Below are positions 43,124 to 51,500 of a DNA stretch of 64,000 nt, in pieces. The DNA is from Hymenobacter aerilatus (GTDB lineage Bacteria > Bacteroidota > Bacteroidia > Cytophagales > Hymenobacteraceae). Location of the stretch: positions 248,001-312,000 of the forward strand of contig NZ_CP095053.1 of assembly GCF_022921095.1 (NCBI RefSeq), in the 5' to 3' direction. The translations under genes were made by a program, and so were the position numbers. The first letter of the stretch is position 1; each line of letters starts with the position of its first letter. The notes below the pieces were generated by a model. It was not told the origin of the DNA and did no database searches. It saw only the letters and a list, made by a program, of their open reading frames with translations.

Positions 43124-44209
43124 ATGTACGCACCTGCTTTTGTTCGCCGGTTTCGTTTTTTTGGTGTGCTCACGGTTGTATCGGTTTACTTGTTAATACT
43201 GGTAGGAGGTATCGTACGTAGCACAGGATCCGGAATGGGTTGCCCTGATTGGCCGAAATGCTTTGGTACTTGGATACCACCCACTGATAGCAGCCAACTT
43301 CCGGCTGATTATAAAGAAGTGTATACAGCACAGCGGGTAGCTAAAAATAAACGGCTAGCACTTACTTTAGAGAGGTTTGGCTTTCGACAAGTAGCCAGCA
43401 ATATTTTTGCGCATCCGACACAATACATAGAAACAGACTTCAATCCGGTGAAAACCTGGATTGAGTATGTGAACCGTTTAGTAGGTGCTCTGATTGGGGT
43501 ATTTGTGTTCGTAACGGTTGTACTAGCTTTTCCCTACTGGCGTCGCGACCGAGTGGTGTTTTGGCTGGCATTCTTAGCATTCGTTCTTACTGGCGTGCAA
43601 GGTTGGTTAGGTTCTTTGGTGGTTTCCACCAATCTATTACCTATCATGATAACTGTACATATGGGGCTTGCACTGATTATAGTTGCCATATTGATTTATG
43701 CAGTCGAACGTTCGCAGCGGGATGTAGTAAAAGCTGAGAATACCGCAGCAACTGTGTCAGGAGGAATGTCTGTCTGGCTTTGGTTAATGGTGTTACTTAC
43801 ATTCGGCCAAATAGTGTTGGGCACGCAAGTGAGAGAGCAAGTGGATTTAGTAGCTACGGCTAATAGCTACATGCAACGTCACACTTGGATTGAGCAGTTA
43901 GGGGACGTTTTCGCAGTGCACCGTACATTTTCAGCAGTGCTACTGCTGCTGAACGCTTACGTAGTATACAAGCTGTACCGGCAGCCTAATCAGCGTTTAC
44001 ATCGTTTAGCTACGATAGTCATTGGTGTAATTATCGTAGAAATTCTGGCTGGTGTTACATTGTCTTATTTTAGTATACCAGCTGCAGTGCAGCCTGTACA
44101 TCTTTTATTAGGCACGTTGCTGTTCGGTTCGCAGTTTATCCTACTGCTGGCTTACCGGCATGTGCGTAAAGCAATGAAGGAAGCCACGTTTCCGCGGGTT
44201 GTTGCGTAA
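43124..44209 (+). CDS. ctaA: Heme A synthase (COX15/CtaA)
   Basis: The 361-residue membrane protein has about eight helices and converts heme O to heme A for the oxidase. Signatures include IVRSTGSGMGCPDWPKCFG (N-terminal), NRLVGALIGVFV, TGVQGWLGSLVVSTNL and the C-terminal VQPVHLLLGTLLFGSQF with heme-binding His. The CPDWPKC cysteine pair is present. It follows the coxA terminator, so it has its own weak -7 box. The ctaB gene follows after 55 bases. Confidence 0.96.
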   Translation: MYAPAFVRRFRFFGVLTVVSVYLLILVGGIVRSTGSGMGCPDWPKCFGTWIPPTDSSQLPADYKEVYTAQRVAKNKRLALTLERFGFRQVASNIFAHPTQYIETDFNPVKTWIEYVNRLVGALIGVFVFVTVVLAFPYWRRDRVVFWLAFLAFVLTGVQGWLGSLVVSTNLLPIMITVHMGLALIIVAILIYAVERSQRDVVKAENTAATVSGGMSVWLWLMVLLTFGQIVLGTQVREQVDLVATANSYMQRHTWIEQLGDVFAVHRTFSAVLLLLNAYVVYKLYRQPNQRLHRLATIVIGVIIVEILAGVTLSYFSIPAAVQPVHLLLGTLLFGSQFILLLAYRHVRKAMKEATFPRVVA

Positions 44210-44264
44210 CTTTGGGTTCGCGTTTGGTCGGATTCAAAGGCCAATCATTAGTTCAACCTCTCGG

Positions 44265-45116
44265 ATGTATAAAGCCAGAGCTTTTTTTCAGCTACTCAAG
44301 TTTCGTTTGGCCCTGACAGTGGCCTTCTCTAGTGCCATTGGATACTTGTTGGGCGCTCGTGAGCTTGACTTAGGTAGGGCACTTTTAGTGTTAGTGGGTG
44401 GCCTATTAGTGACGGGCTCAGCCAATACCATCAACCAGATTTTCGAGAAGGACCTCGATAAGTTGATGAAACGTACTGCTAAGCGGCCAATCCCTACTGG
44501 AGTGATAAGCGTTAAGGAGGGTTGGGTGTTTGTTTTTGTAACGGGCTTTTTGGGGTTAGGAATCTTAGCATACCTCTTCAACCCCCTGACGGCAGCACTT
44601 TCGTTACTGTCGCTAATTTTATACGGGTTTATCTATACGCCTCTTAAAACGATTTCGCCAGTGTGTGTAGCTGTTGGGGCTATACCAGGTGGAATGCCCC
44701 CCATGATTGGGTGGGTGGCGGCTACTGGCGTATTAGGGGTAGAAGCCTGGATTCTATTTGGTATTCAGTTTATGTGGCAGTTCCCACACTTTTGGGCTAT
44801 TGCTTGGGTATTAGATGACGATTATAAAAAAGCTGGTTTCAAAATGCTGCCTACCCCTGGTGGAAAAGATTTGCGCACAGCTATTCAGATTATGACCTAT
44901 ACGATGGTGCTGATTCCCTTAAGTTTGCTGCCCACCGTTTTCCATATGACGGGTACTACTTACGGAATAATTGCGGTAGTATGCGGAGTTTTATTCCTAG
45001 GACAAACGTTCTATCTCATGCGCACCTGCTCCAAAAAAGCAGCTATGAGCATCATGTTTGGTTCTTTTCTCTATCTACCCATTGTGCAGATCGCGCTGGT
45101 CTTCGACAAACTGTAA
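44265..45116 (+). CDS. ctaB: Protoheme IX farnesyltransferase (heme O synthase)
   Basis: The 283-residue UbiA-family enzyme adds a farnesyl group to heme B to give heme O, the substrate of CtaA. The two prenyl-diphosphate motifs are NQIFEKDLDKLMKRTAKRP (first Asp-rich) and LDDDYKKAGFKMLP (second). About eight helices are predicted. An in-frame TTG at 44199 would overlap ctaA, but the ATG at 44265 gives a normal N-terminus (MYKARAFFQLLKFRLAL). It is followed after 12 bases by a subunit III gene. Confidence 0.96.
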   Translation: MYKARAFFQLLKFRLALTVAFSSAIGYLLGARELDLGRALLVLVGGLLVTGSANTINQIFEKDLDKLMKRTAKRPIPTGVISVKEGWVFVFVTGFLGLGILAYLFNPLTAALSLLSLILYGFIYTPLKTISPVCVAVGAIPGGMPPMIGWVAATGVLGVEAWILFGIQFMWQFPHFWAIAWVLDDDYKKAGFKMLPTPGGKDLRTAIQIMTYTMVLIPLSLLPTVFHMTGTTYGIIAVVCGVLFLGQTFYLMRTCSKKAAMSIMFGSFLYLPIVQIALVFDKL

Positions 45117-45128
45117 CTTACTCCTCAT

Positions 45129-45716
45129 ATGCATACTTCCGAAGTTTTAACCGCTAAAGAACCTGGTACTGGTCAACACCCGTACCGTTTGCAACTGATT
45201 TTGTTGATGATCAGTAGCTCTATGATTTTTGCAGCCTATACCAGCGCATACATTGTGCGGCGCGACGAAGGCAACTGGCTGGAGTTTGCTTTACCTATGG
45301 CGTTGGCTATCAATAGCGCTATTATTTTAGTAAGCTCCGGTACCATGCAGTGGGCCTATATGGCTGCTCGGCGCAACAGCATCAAACAAGTACGTATTGC
45401 TCTGATACTAACCTTTGTACTAGGATTGGCTTTCTTGGTAGGGCAGTGGAACGTGTGGGGAGATTTAGTTGCTAGCCGAATTTTCTTTGGTGGCACCGAC
45501 GCCAATCCTTCTGGTTCGTTCGTATACGTGCTCATGGGCGTACACGCCTTCCACCTTGTTACTGGCCTAATTTTCTTATGGATTGTGCTCCGCAAAAGTT
45601 TGCGCTATGAAGTGCATTCCAAACAAATGCTTTCGATAGGTAATGCGACTATCTACTGGCACTTCCTCGGTGGGCTTTGGTTGTACCTGTATTTGTTCCT
45701 ACTTTTGAACCACTAG
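45129..45716 (+). CDS. Heme-copper oxidase subunit III, short paralog
   Basis: The 195-residue protein has five helices of the CyoC/CoxC family: SAYIVRRDEGNWL after helix 1, GVHAFHLVTGLIFLW and NATIYWHFLGGLWLYLYLFLL (in part) at the end. It is the first of two adjacent, diverged subunit III genes. Such pairs are common in Bacteroidota oxidase clusters, but the division of labour is unknown. The gap to the next gene is 21 bases. Confidence 0.92.
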   Translation: MHTSEVLTAKEPGTGQHPYRLQLILLMISSSMIFAAYTSAYIVRRDEGNWLEFALPMALAINSAIILVSSGTMQWAYMAARRNSIKQVRIALILTFVLGLAFLVGQWNVWGDLVASRIFFGGTDANPSGSFVYVLMGVHAFHLVTGLIFLWIVLRKSLRYEVHSKQMLSIGNATIYWHFLGGLWLYLYLFLLLNH

Positions 45717-45737
45717 TATTGTCTTACCCCGCATAGT

Positions 45738-46514
45738 ATGTCCACTTCTTCCTCAACGCTGGCCCCCACGACGAATTCGGTCGAACTCGAACAGCCACGT
45801 TCCGGCACCTGGGACGGCGGTAACGAACCCTTTAAAGCGAGCTACGGCAAGCTGATGATGTGGTTCTTCCTGCTGTCGGATGCTTTCACGTTCGCGGCCT
45901 TTTTGACCACTTATGGCATGATTCGCCACCGCAACCCGGTGTACGTAGGTGATGTCAAGGATTTTGAATTCTCAACGGCTTACTGGCCTATTCCCGAGAA
46001 GGTATTCAATGCCTTTCCTGGTTTCCACGGGCAGGATCTGCCTTTGGCCTTCGTGGCGTTGATGACCATGATTCTCATCTTTAGCTCCGTTACGATGGTA
46101 TTGGCTGTAGAAGCGGGCCACCGTATGGATAAGAATGACGTGCAGAAGTGGTTGCTGTGGACCATTTTGTTCGGAGCTACTTTCTTGGGCTCTCAAGCAT
46201 GGGAGTGGAGCCACTTTATTAGCGGCCACGAAGAAGGTACTTTGATGAGTGATGGAACCATCTTCCATGGTGCAAACCTGACGATGAATCAATATGGTCC
46301 TGTATTGTTTGGCGACTTGTTCTTCTTTATAACTGGTTTCCACGGCACACACGTATTTTCAGGTGTCTGCTTACTGGTATGGGCCTTTATTGCTACTACC
46401 AATGGCACTTTTGAGAAGCGTGGCCACTATGAGATGGTAGAGAAAATAGGCCTTTACTGGCACTTTGTGGACTTGGTATGGGTGTTTGTTTTCACCTTCT
46501 TCTACCTCGTTTAA
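45738..46514 (+). CDS. coxC: Cytochrome c oxidase subunit III, long paralog
   Basis: The 258-residue protein has the subunit III signatures WFFLLSDAFTFAAFLTTYG, GSQAWEWSHFI, TGFHGTHVFSGV and GLYWHFVDLVWVFVF. It stabilises subunit I and helps proton uptake. A loop of ~60 residues between helices 1 and 2 and a segment around 155-185 are longer than in the short paralog. The first ~230 bases of the gene are GC-richer than the rest. Confidence 0.94.
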   Translation: MSTSSSTLAPTTNSVELEQPRSGTWDGGNEPFKASYGKLMMWFFLLSDAFTFAAFLTTYGMIRHRNPVYVGDVKDFEFSTAYWPIPEKVFNAFPGFHGQDLPLAFVALMTMILIFSSVTMVLAVEAGHRMDKNDVQKWLLWTILFGATFLGSQAWEWSHFISGHEEGTLMSDGTIFHGANLTMNQYGPVLFGDLFFFITGFHGTHVFSGVCLLVWAFIATTNGTFEKRGHYEMVEKIGLYWHFVDLVWVFVFTFFYLV

Positions 46515-46522
46515 CCATAGAA

Positions 46523-46570
46523 GCAGATGGCTGGTCACTCATTGTTAGATTGAGGTGATCAGCCATCCAC
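46523..46570. repeat. Intercistronic inverted repeat before the subunit IV gene
   Basis: Arms 46523-46538 and 46555-46570 pair at 13 of 16 positions around a 16-base loop. Just after it, AATCATTC is directly repeated twice (about 46577-46592), another short-unit repeat in the spacer. Confidence 0.6.
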
Positions 46571-46599
46571 TTGTTTAATCATTCAATCATTCAGTTATA

Positions 46600-46944
46600 A
46601 TGGCACATCACGTCGAAGTTCAGCATAACGAGCTGCGGGAAATTCCGAAGCCCAATACCGGCTGGATCTGGAAAACCTTCTGGGTATTGGTAGGCATCAC
46701 AGCCGTGGAATTTGTTATTGCTTTCACCATGGAGGCAAGCACCCTGCGCAATAGCATTTACATTGTGCTGACCATTTTCAAAGCTTTCTTTATTGTAGCT
46801 GAATTCATGCACTTAAAGCATGAAACCAAAGGGCTTATCTGGAGCATCCTGATTCCAACTGCTTTGCTCATCTGGCTACTGGTAGCTTTAGTGACGGAGG
46901 GTTCTTACGCTGGCGAACTGCTTCAGCATACTTTCGGAAACTAA
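46600..46944 (+). CDS. Cytochrome c oxidase subunit IV
   Basis: The 114-residue protein has three helices and the caa3-type subunit IV signature AFFIVAEFMHLKHETK. It helps assemble the CuB site in relatives. The first ~25 residues are polar and include an early His pair (MAHHVEVQHNE). It is followed after three bases by the Sco-like gene. Confidence 0.92.
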   Translation: MAHHVEVQHNELREIPKPNTGWIWKTFWVLVGITAVEFVIAFTMEASTLRNSIYIVLTIFKAFFIVAEFMHLKHETKGLIWSILIPTALLIWLLVALVTEGSYAGELLQHTFGN

Positions 46945-46947
46945 TTT

Positions 46948-47598
46948 ATGCGGCCCCGGCAAACCCTGTTGTTGGGCCTCATGCTGCTTGTGCCCGTTTT
47001 AGCTTTTTTATTTTTAAAAAGCTTCGGCACTAATCATTACGCGCTGCCAATTTTCTTTCCCGAACGTGTTGACTCAACACAAGTAGGTGGAAAGTGGCAG
47101 CGCGATACTGTTTATCACCATCTCAGTAGCTTTGGACTAACAGGGCAAACCGGACATGCCATAGATCTAGCAGGAATAACAGATCGTGGTTTATATGTGG
47201 CCAGTTTTTTATGTGCCAATTGCCCTGGGGCTTCGCCAGAGCCCATTGCGCAGCTAGCTCGTGTGCAGGAACTGTACCGTCAAGACCCTCAGGTGAAACT
47301 AGTGACGTACATAACAGCTGGCCTCACACCAGAGAAAGCAGCCGAGCAGTATGGTGCTATTGCGGGCAAGTGGTGGTTTCTGGCCGGTGATACTACAGCT
47401 GTGCAGCGTGTAGCCGAAGATTATCATCTGTCGCTTGTTGATAACAGCACTATTCAAACGTCGAACTTGTTTCTAATAGACCGCGACCAGCACGTGCGCG
47501 GCATTTACGACGGTACCAAGCACAAAGAGATTGATCGGCTATTGACCGAAATAGGCGTTCTATTGTACATCTATGAGCACGACGACGCAGGCCGCTAA
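46948..47598 (+). CDS. SCO1/SenC-like thioredoxin-fold protein with a degenerate copper site
   Basis: The 216-residue protein has one N-terminal anchor helix (8-24) and a Sco/thioredoxin fold (GLYVASF, then LFLIDRDQHVRGIYDGT near the end). Sco proteins deliver copper to the CuA site through CPxxCP and a distal His. Here the motif is LCANCPGASP: the first Cys is kept (C92), the second is Ser (S96), and a new Cys (C89) makes CxxC instead. The distal His position lies in VDNSTIQTSNLFLID, which has no His. It may act as a thiol-disulfide protein rather than a copper chaperone. Its 3' end overlaps the DUF420 gene by 26 bases. Confidence 0.85.
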   Translation: MRPRQTLLLGLMLLVPVLAFLFLKSFGTNHYALPIFFPERVDSTQVGGKWQRDTVYHHLSSFGLTGQTGHAIDLAGITDRGLYVASFLCANCPGASPEPIAQLARVQELYRQDPQVKLVTYITAGLTPEKAAEQYGAIAGKWWFLAGDTTAVQRVAEDYHLSLVDNSTIQTSNLFLIDRDQHVRGIYDGTKHKEIDRLLTEIGVLLYIYEHDDAGR

Positions 47599-48127
47599 CC
47601 CTGGCGGTAACACAAAATACAAGATATTGGCGGGTGTACTGGGCGCAGTAATACCGCTAGCAGTAGCCGTTCTGTATTTCTTTCCGGGAATTCTGAAGGT
47701 AGAAGGTGTCAACGTGAAGATGCTGCCAGCTGTAAATGCCGGGTTGAACTCCTTGACGGCTGTTTTTCTGGTGCTCGGATATTATTTCATTCGTCGCAAG
47801 GACGTAGTGCGCCACCGTGCCATGATGGGCGCGGCTTTTCTGCTAGGTGCGTTGTTTTTGGTATCTTACGTAGCCTATCACTCACAGGGCATTGTCACAA
47901 AGTTCGGTGGGGTAGGCGCTATCCGGGGCGTGTATTACTTTCTGCTGCTGACGCATATTGTGCTGGCCGCTGTAACGGTTGCTTTGGTGTTGTTTACACT
48001 GTATTATGCCTTGACTGAACAGTTCGCCAAGCATCGGCGTATCGCCCGTTGGACCTTCCCCATCTGGCTGTATGTATCTGTCACGGGGGTGATTGTGTAT
48101 TTCATGATTGCACCGTACTACGTTTAG
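47573..48127 (+). CDS. DUF420 membrane protein (oxidase assembly context)
   Basis: The 184-residue protein has about five helices and the DUF420 pattern: LPAVNAGLNSLTAVFLVLGY, FIRRKDVVRHRAMM, YVAYHSQG and a late LLTHIVLAA. Conserved His residues in the helices suggest heme or copper binding; homologs (YozB/CtaM-type) sit in oxidase gene clusters and are needed for oxidase activity in some Firmicutes. The start lies inside the sco-like gene, so translation is probably coupled. Confidence 0.88.
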   Translation: MSTTTQAANPGGNTKYKILAGVLGAVIPLAVAVLYFFPGILKVEGVNVKMLPAVNAGLNSLTAVFLVLGYYFIRRKDVVRHRAMMGAAFLLGALFLVSYVAYHSQGIVTKFGGVGAIRGVYYFLLLTHIVLAAVTVALVLFTLYYALTEQFAKHRRIARWTFPIWLYVSVTGVIVYFMIAPYYV

Positions 48128-48192
48128 CGTTTTGATAGTGTAAAACAAGTAGTCAAGTTGAAACTTAACACCAGTCTAGGTGTTCAAACTGT

Positions 48193-48450
48193 ATGAAAAA
48201 GGCTTTCACTTCCAGTGTATTTCTACTACTGCTGAGCACACTACTAAGCGTGCTTCCATTGGCTACGCAAGCGCAATGCGTATTATGTAAATCACAGGTA
48301 GAGGCGTCGCGTACAGAAAAGGATGGTTACGACGTGACAGGTTTGAACAAAGGCATTGTGTACCTGATGACAGTTCCCTACCTCCTGATGGGTACGGTAG
48401 GCTACTTCTGGTATCGCAACGTACAGAAGAAAAAAGTTGCGCAACAGTAA
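48193..48450 (+). CDS. Small exported CxxC membrane protein linked to the oxidase genes
   Basis: The 85-residue protein has a signal peptide (ends TQAQ, ~28) followed at once by CVLCK, then a polar loop and one helix (IVYLMTVPYLLMGTVGYFWY, 54-73) with a basic tail. The CxxC would lie outside the membrane. I recognise the type as a small conserved protein next to DUF420 genes in Bacteroidota, but no function is known to me. It may form a thiol pair with the CxxC of the nearby Sco-like protein. A terminator follows. Confidence 0.75.
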   Translation: MKKAFTSSVFLLLLSTLLSVLPLATQAQCVLCKSQVEASRTEKDGYDVTGLNKGIVYLMTVPYLLMGTVGYFWYRNVQKKKVAQQ

Positions 48451-48490
48451 GGCAGTTGTATTCTTCATACAGCAATTGCATTAAGTCGTG

Positions 48491-48517
48491 AATGCCGCCA
48501 AATGGCGGCATTTTTGT
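48491..48517 (+). terminator. Terminator closing the oxidase cluster
   Basis: AATGCCGCCA (48491-48500) and its complement (48503-48512) form a perfect 10-bp stem with a two-base loop, followed by a T-run. Confidence 0.88.
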
Positions 48518-48528
48518 TAGTTTCCGGG

Positions 48529-48536
48529 TAGGTTTG
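48529..48536 (+). promoter_or_regulatory. -7 box for the sensor kinase gene
   Basis: TAGGTTTG matches TAnnTTTG and lies 34 bases before the TTG start at 48571. No -33 element fits the 19-base spacing. Confidence 0.4.
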
Positions 48537-48570
48537 CGCTGTGGTGCCTAGTGTCTGTTAGCCTTCTGCC

Positions 48571-51500
48571 TTGTTGAAATCGAATCGTTTCTTTCCGTTG
48601 TTTTTGCTGCTGGCAGCCGTTTTGTGCTTCGCCGGGGCCTACGTCAGCAATCAGTACGCGCAACGTTCGGGCTCTTTGTTCCGAGCTGATGCCTTGCGTT
48701 TGCAAAACCTGCTGACGGAAGCTGAGCTTACGGCCCGCTACGAAGCCGAAACAGTGGTAAGCAGTCTGCGGCAGTATAAGCCAACGTTTGGGGAGCTGGT
48801 AAGCAGTACTACCTACCCTTGTTTTGTATACGAGGGCGAGGAATTGGTAAGCTGGTCAGATCATACACTGGAACCCGATCAGGCGCTGGTAGACGAGCAG
48901 TTTCGGGAGAAGATGGTAGAAATGCGTTTTGGGCATTATCTGGTGCTTCGCCAAGTGCTCGGACCGTATACAGTCATCACCTATGTGCCCCTGGAGCAGC
49001 ACTACGGTATCAGCAACCGCTACTTACGCAATGGGGCCGGGCAGGCATTGTTCCGGGGGATGAATATCCGACTGGTTCCTACCAGTGCCAGCCCGCGCCT
49101 ACCCCGTTTGTATACCGATGCGGGAGATTACTTGTTTTCGGTTGAGAGTCTGCAACCCAACCCTATCACAGGTAAGTACCTACCCTGTTTCCTCCTCTTG
49201 TTAGGCCTAGGGTGCTATTTGCTATGTTGGTGGCAAATGGCGCGGCGGCGCTTTCAAGCGGGCAAGGCGCTGAGTGGCGCCATCGTTGTAATCCTGGCGC
49301 TGGTGGTATTGCGGGCGGCACTGCTCTTTGCGGGCCTACCTTTCTCTTTAATTGAGCTACCGCTCTTTGACCCGCGCGTGTACGCAGCCTCTTGGCTGTC
49401 GCCTTCATTGGGTGATTTGCTGATTAATGCGTTGCTATTGCTGGTAGGAGCCTACTATGCGTTGTTGCTGTTTCGGCGCTACCGGATTGTGCGGCGGGTG
49501 CGGCAGGTGCGTAGCCAACTCATGCGGCTGCTGCTGGGCGTGGTGGCAGTGCTGGGCTATTTTGGGCTGATGGTGCTGCTGTACCAGTTCTTCTCCAATA
49601 GCTTCAACAACTCGCAACTGGTGCTCGACATCACGCAGAGCATTCAGGTAAGCGGCTTCAAGGTATTGCTGTGCCTAGCGCTGGTGCTACACGGTGGGGC
49701 ATATATGGTCGGCTTCTTTTTGCTGTCGCAATTGTTTACGGCGTCGGTACGGCCTACATCCAAGCTATCGGATGTGGTGCTGCTGAGCTTTTTCATGCTG
49801 CTGTTTCTGCCAACTGGCCTCATCCTCAACCAGCCCTACCTCACGTTGCTGGGGCTGGCGCTGCTTTTCTTTGCTGTGCTGCGCCTTACAGGGTTGAAGC
49901 AATTGGTGAACGTAGTGCCGTATCAGATCTACCTGTTTATCTTCCTGATGTTGGCCGTCATATCGGCCGTAGGGGCGCTGGCTTTATATGAGTTTGCTGA
50001 TCAGCAGCTTATCTTATCCAAACAAAAGGTAGCGGGCAATCTATTGATCGATAACGATCTACAAGGTGAATACCTGTTGGCGGAACGCACGCGTCATATG
50101 GCTGCCGATCCACGCATTCAGAAGGTCTTAGCCAATCCGTTTGCCAACCAGGAAGTGGTGCGGCAGAAAATCGATAAGTACTACCTGCGCGATTACTTTG
50201 ATAAATATGAGGTAGCCGTTACGCTGTTTGGCCCCTCGGGCACCACGGCCGATAGCAGCATATTTCTACCAGCTCTGCGCCGCCGGTTGCTCGCAAACGC
50301 TACCCTCACCGATCAGAAAGGCATCTACCTGATTCGCGGTAGCAACTCCTTCAGTACGCGGCGCTACGTGGCGCTGGTGCCCGTGCCGGCTGACAGCAGT
50401 CGGGAAAGCACTATTGTGCTGGAATTGTCGCTTAAGAAGCTAACTGCCTATAGCGTAGTGCCCGAGCTATTGATAGACCAAAAATTCTTTCAGCCGGGAC
50501 TGGGGCCGGAGTTAAGCTATGCTGGCTACGAAAACAACCAGTTGGTGTACAGCGAGGGAGACTTTGACTACGTGAACCAGCTGACCAACAGTGTATTGAA
50601 TGATAGCAGGTTGTATAGTTCGGGCCTGGCTATCAATGGCTTTCACCATCTGGGCGTGAAAGGGCCGCAGCAACGGCTAGTTATCGTAACCACACCCACC
50701 TACTCATTTGGTAACTGGCTGGCTAATTTCTCCTTCCTGTTTCTGCTACATACGTTTTTCTGGCTGGTGTGTATCGGCATCTACACGCTGGCGCAGGGCC
50801 ATTCGTTGGAGGTGTTCCGAACCAACTTCAGCACCAAGATTCAGCTGTTTCTGAACTTCGGAATTTTGGTGCCACTATTGATTGTGAGCGTAGCAACGGC
50901 CAGCCAGGTAACGAGCTCCTACAAACGCGACCTGTTGCGGGCCTATGAGCGCCGCGGCAAGGCCGTGCAGGAAAGCCTGCTTCGCAACCGGGCTATTCTT
51001 ACCGACTCTGCCAACCACAGCGCTATTATCGACCTAGCTGAAAACGTAGCCAGCATCACCGATACGGACCTGAACCTGTATGACGCCCACGGCATGTTGC
51101 AGGTGAGCAGTCAGCCGCTCATTTTTGAGGCGGGGTTGCTGAGCCCGTTGATGAATCCGCAAGCCATGGCTTCGCTGGCCGAGCACGGGCAGCCGCGCAA
51201 GCTACTAACTGAGCACGCCGGCACGCTATCGTTCAACGCACTCTACCTACCCTTACGCGCTGGGACGGTGCGCGCCGGCAAACCAGCGCCGGTTATCGGC
51301 TACGTGGGCATTCCATTCTTCGACTCTGAGAAAGACCTGGACGGGAAGCTGATTGAACTGATATCAACCAGTCTGAACATCTTCACGGTGATGTTTATTC
51401 TGTTTTTGATTCTGACGTTCGTGGCCTCGCGCATTCTGACGGCCCCGCTCAAGCTCATCACGGCCAAGCTGAAGCAAACGACCCTCACGGACCGCAACGA

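Noticed and set aside
44199-44264. TTG start for ctaB overlapping the end of ctaA
   Set aside because: It adds 22 residues without family similarity; the ATG at 44265 fits the UbiA-family N-terminus.
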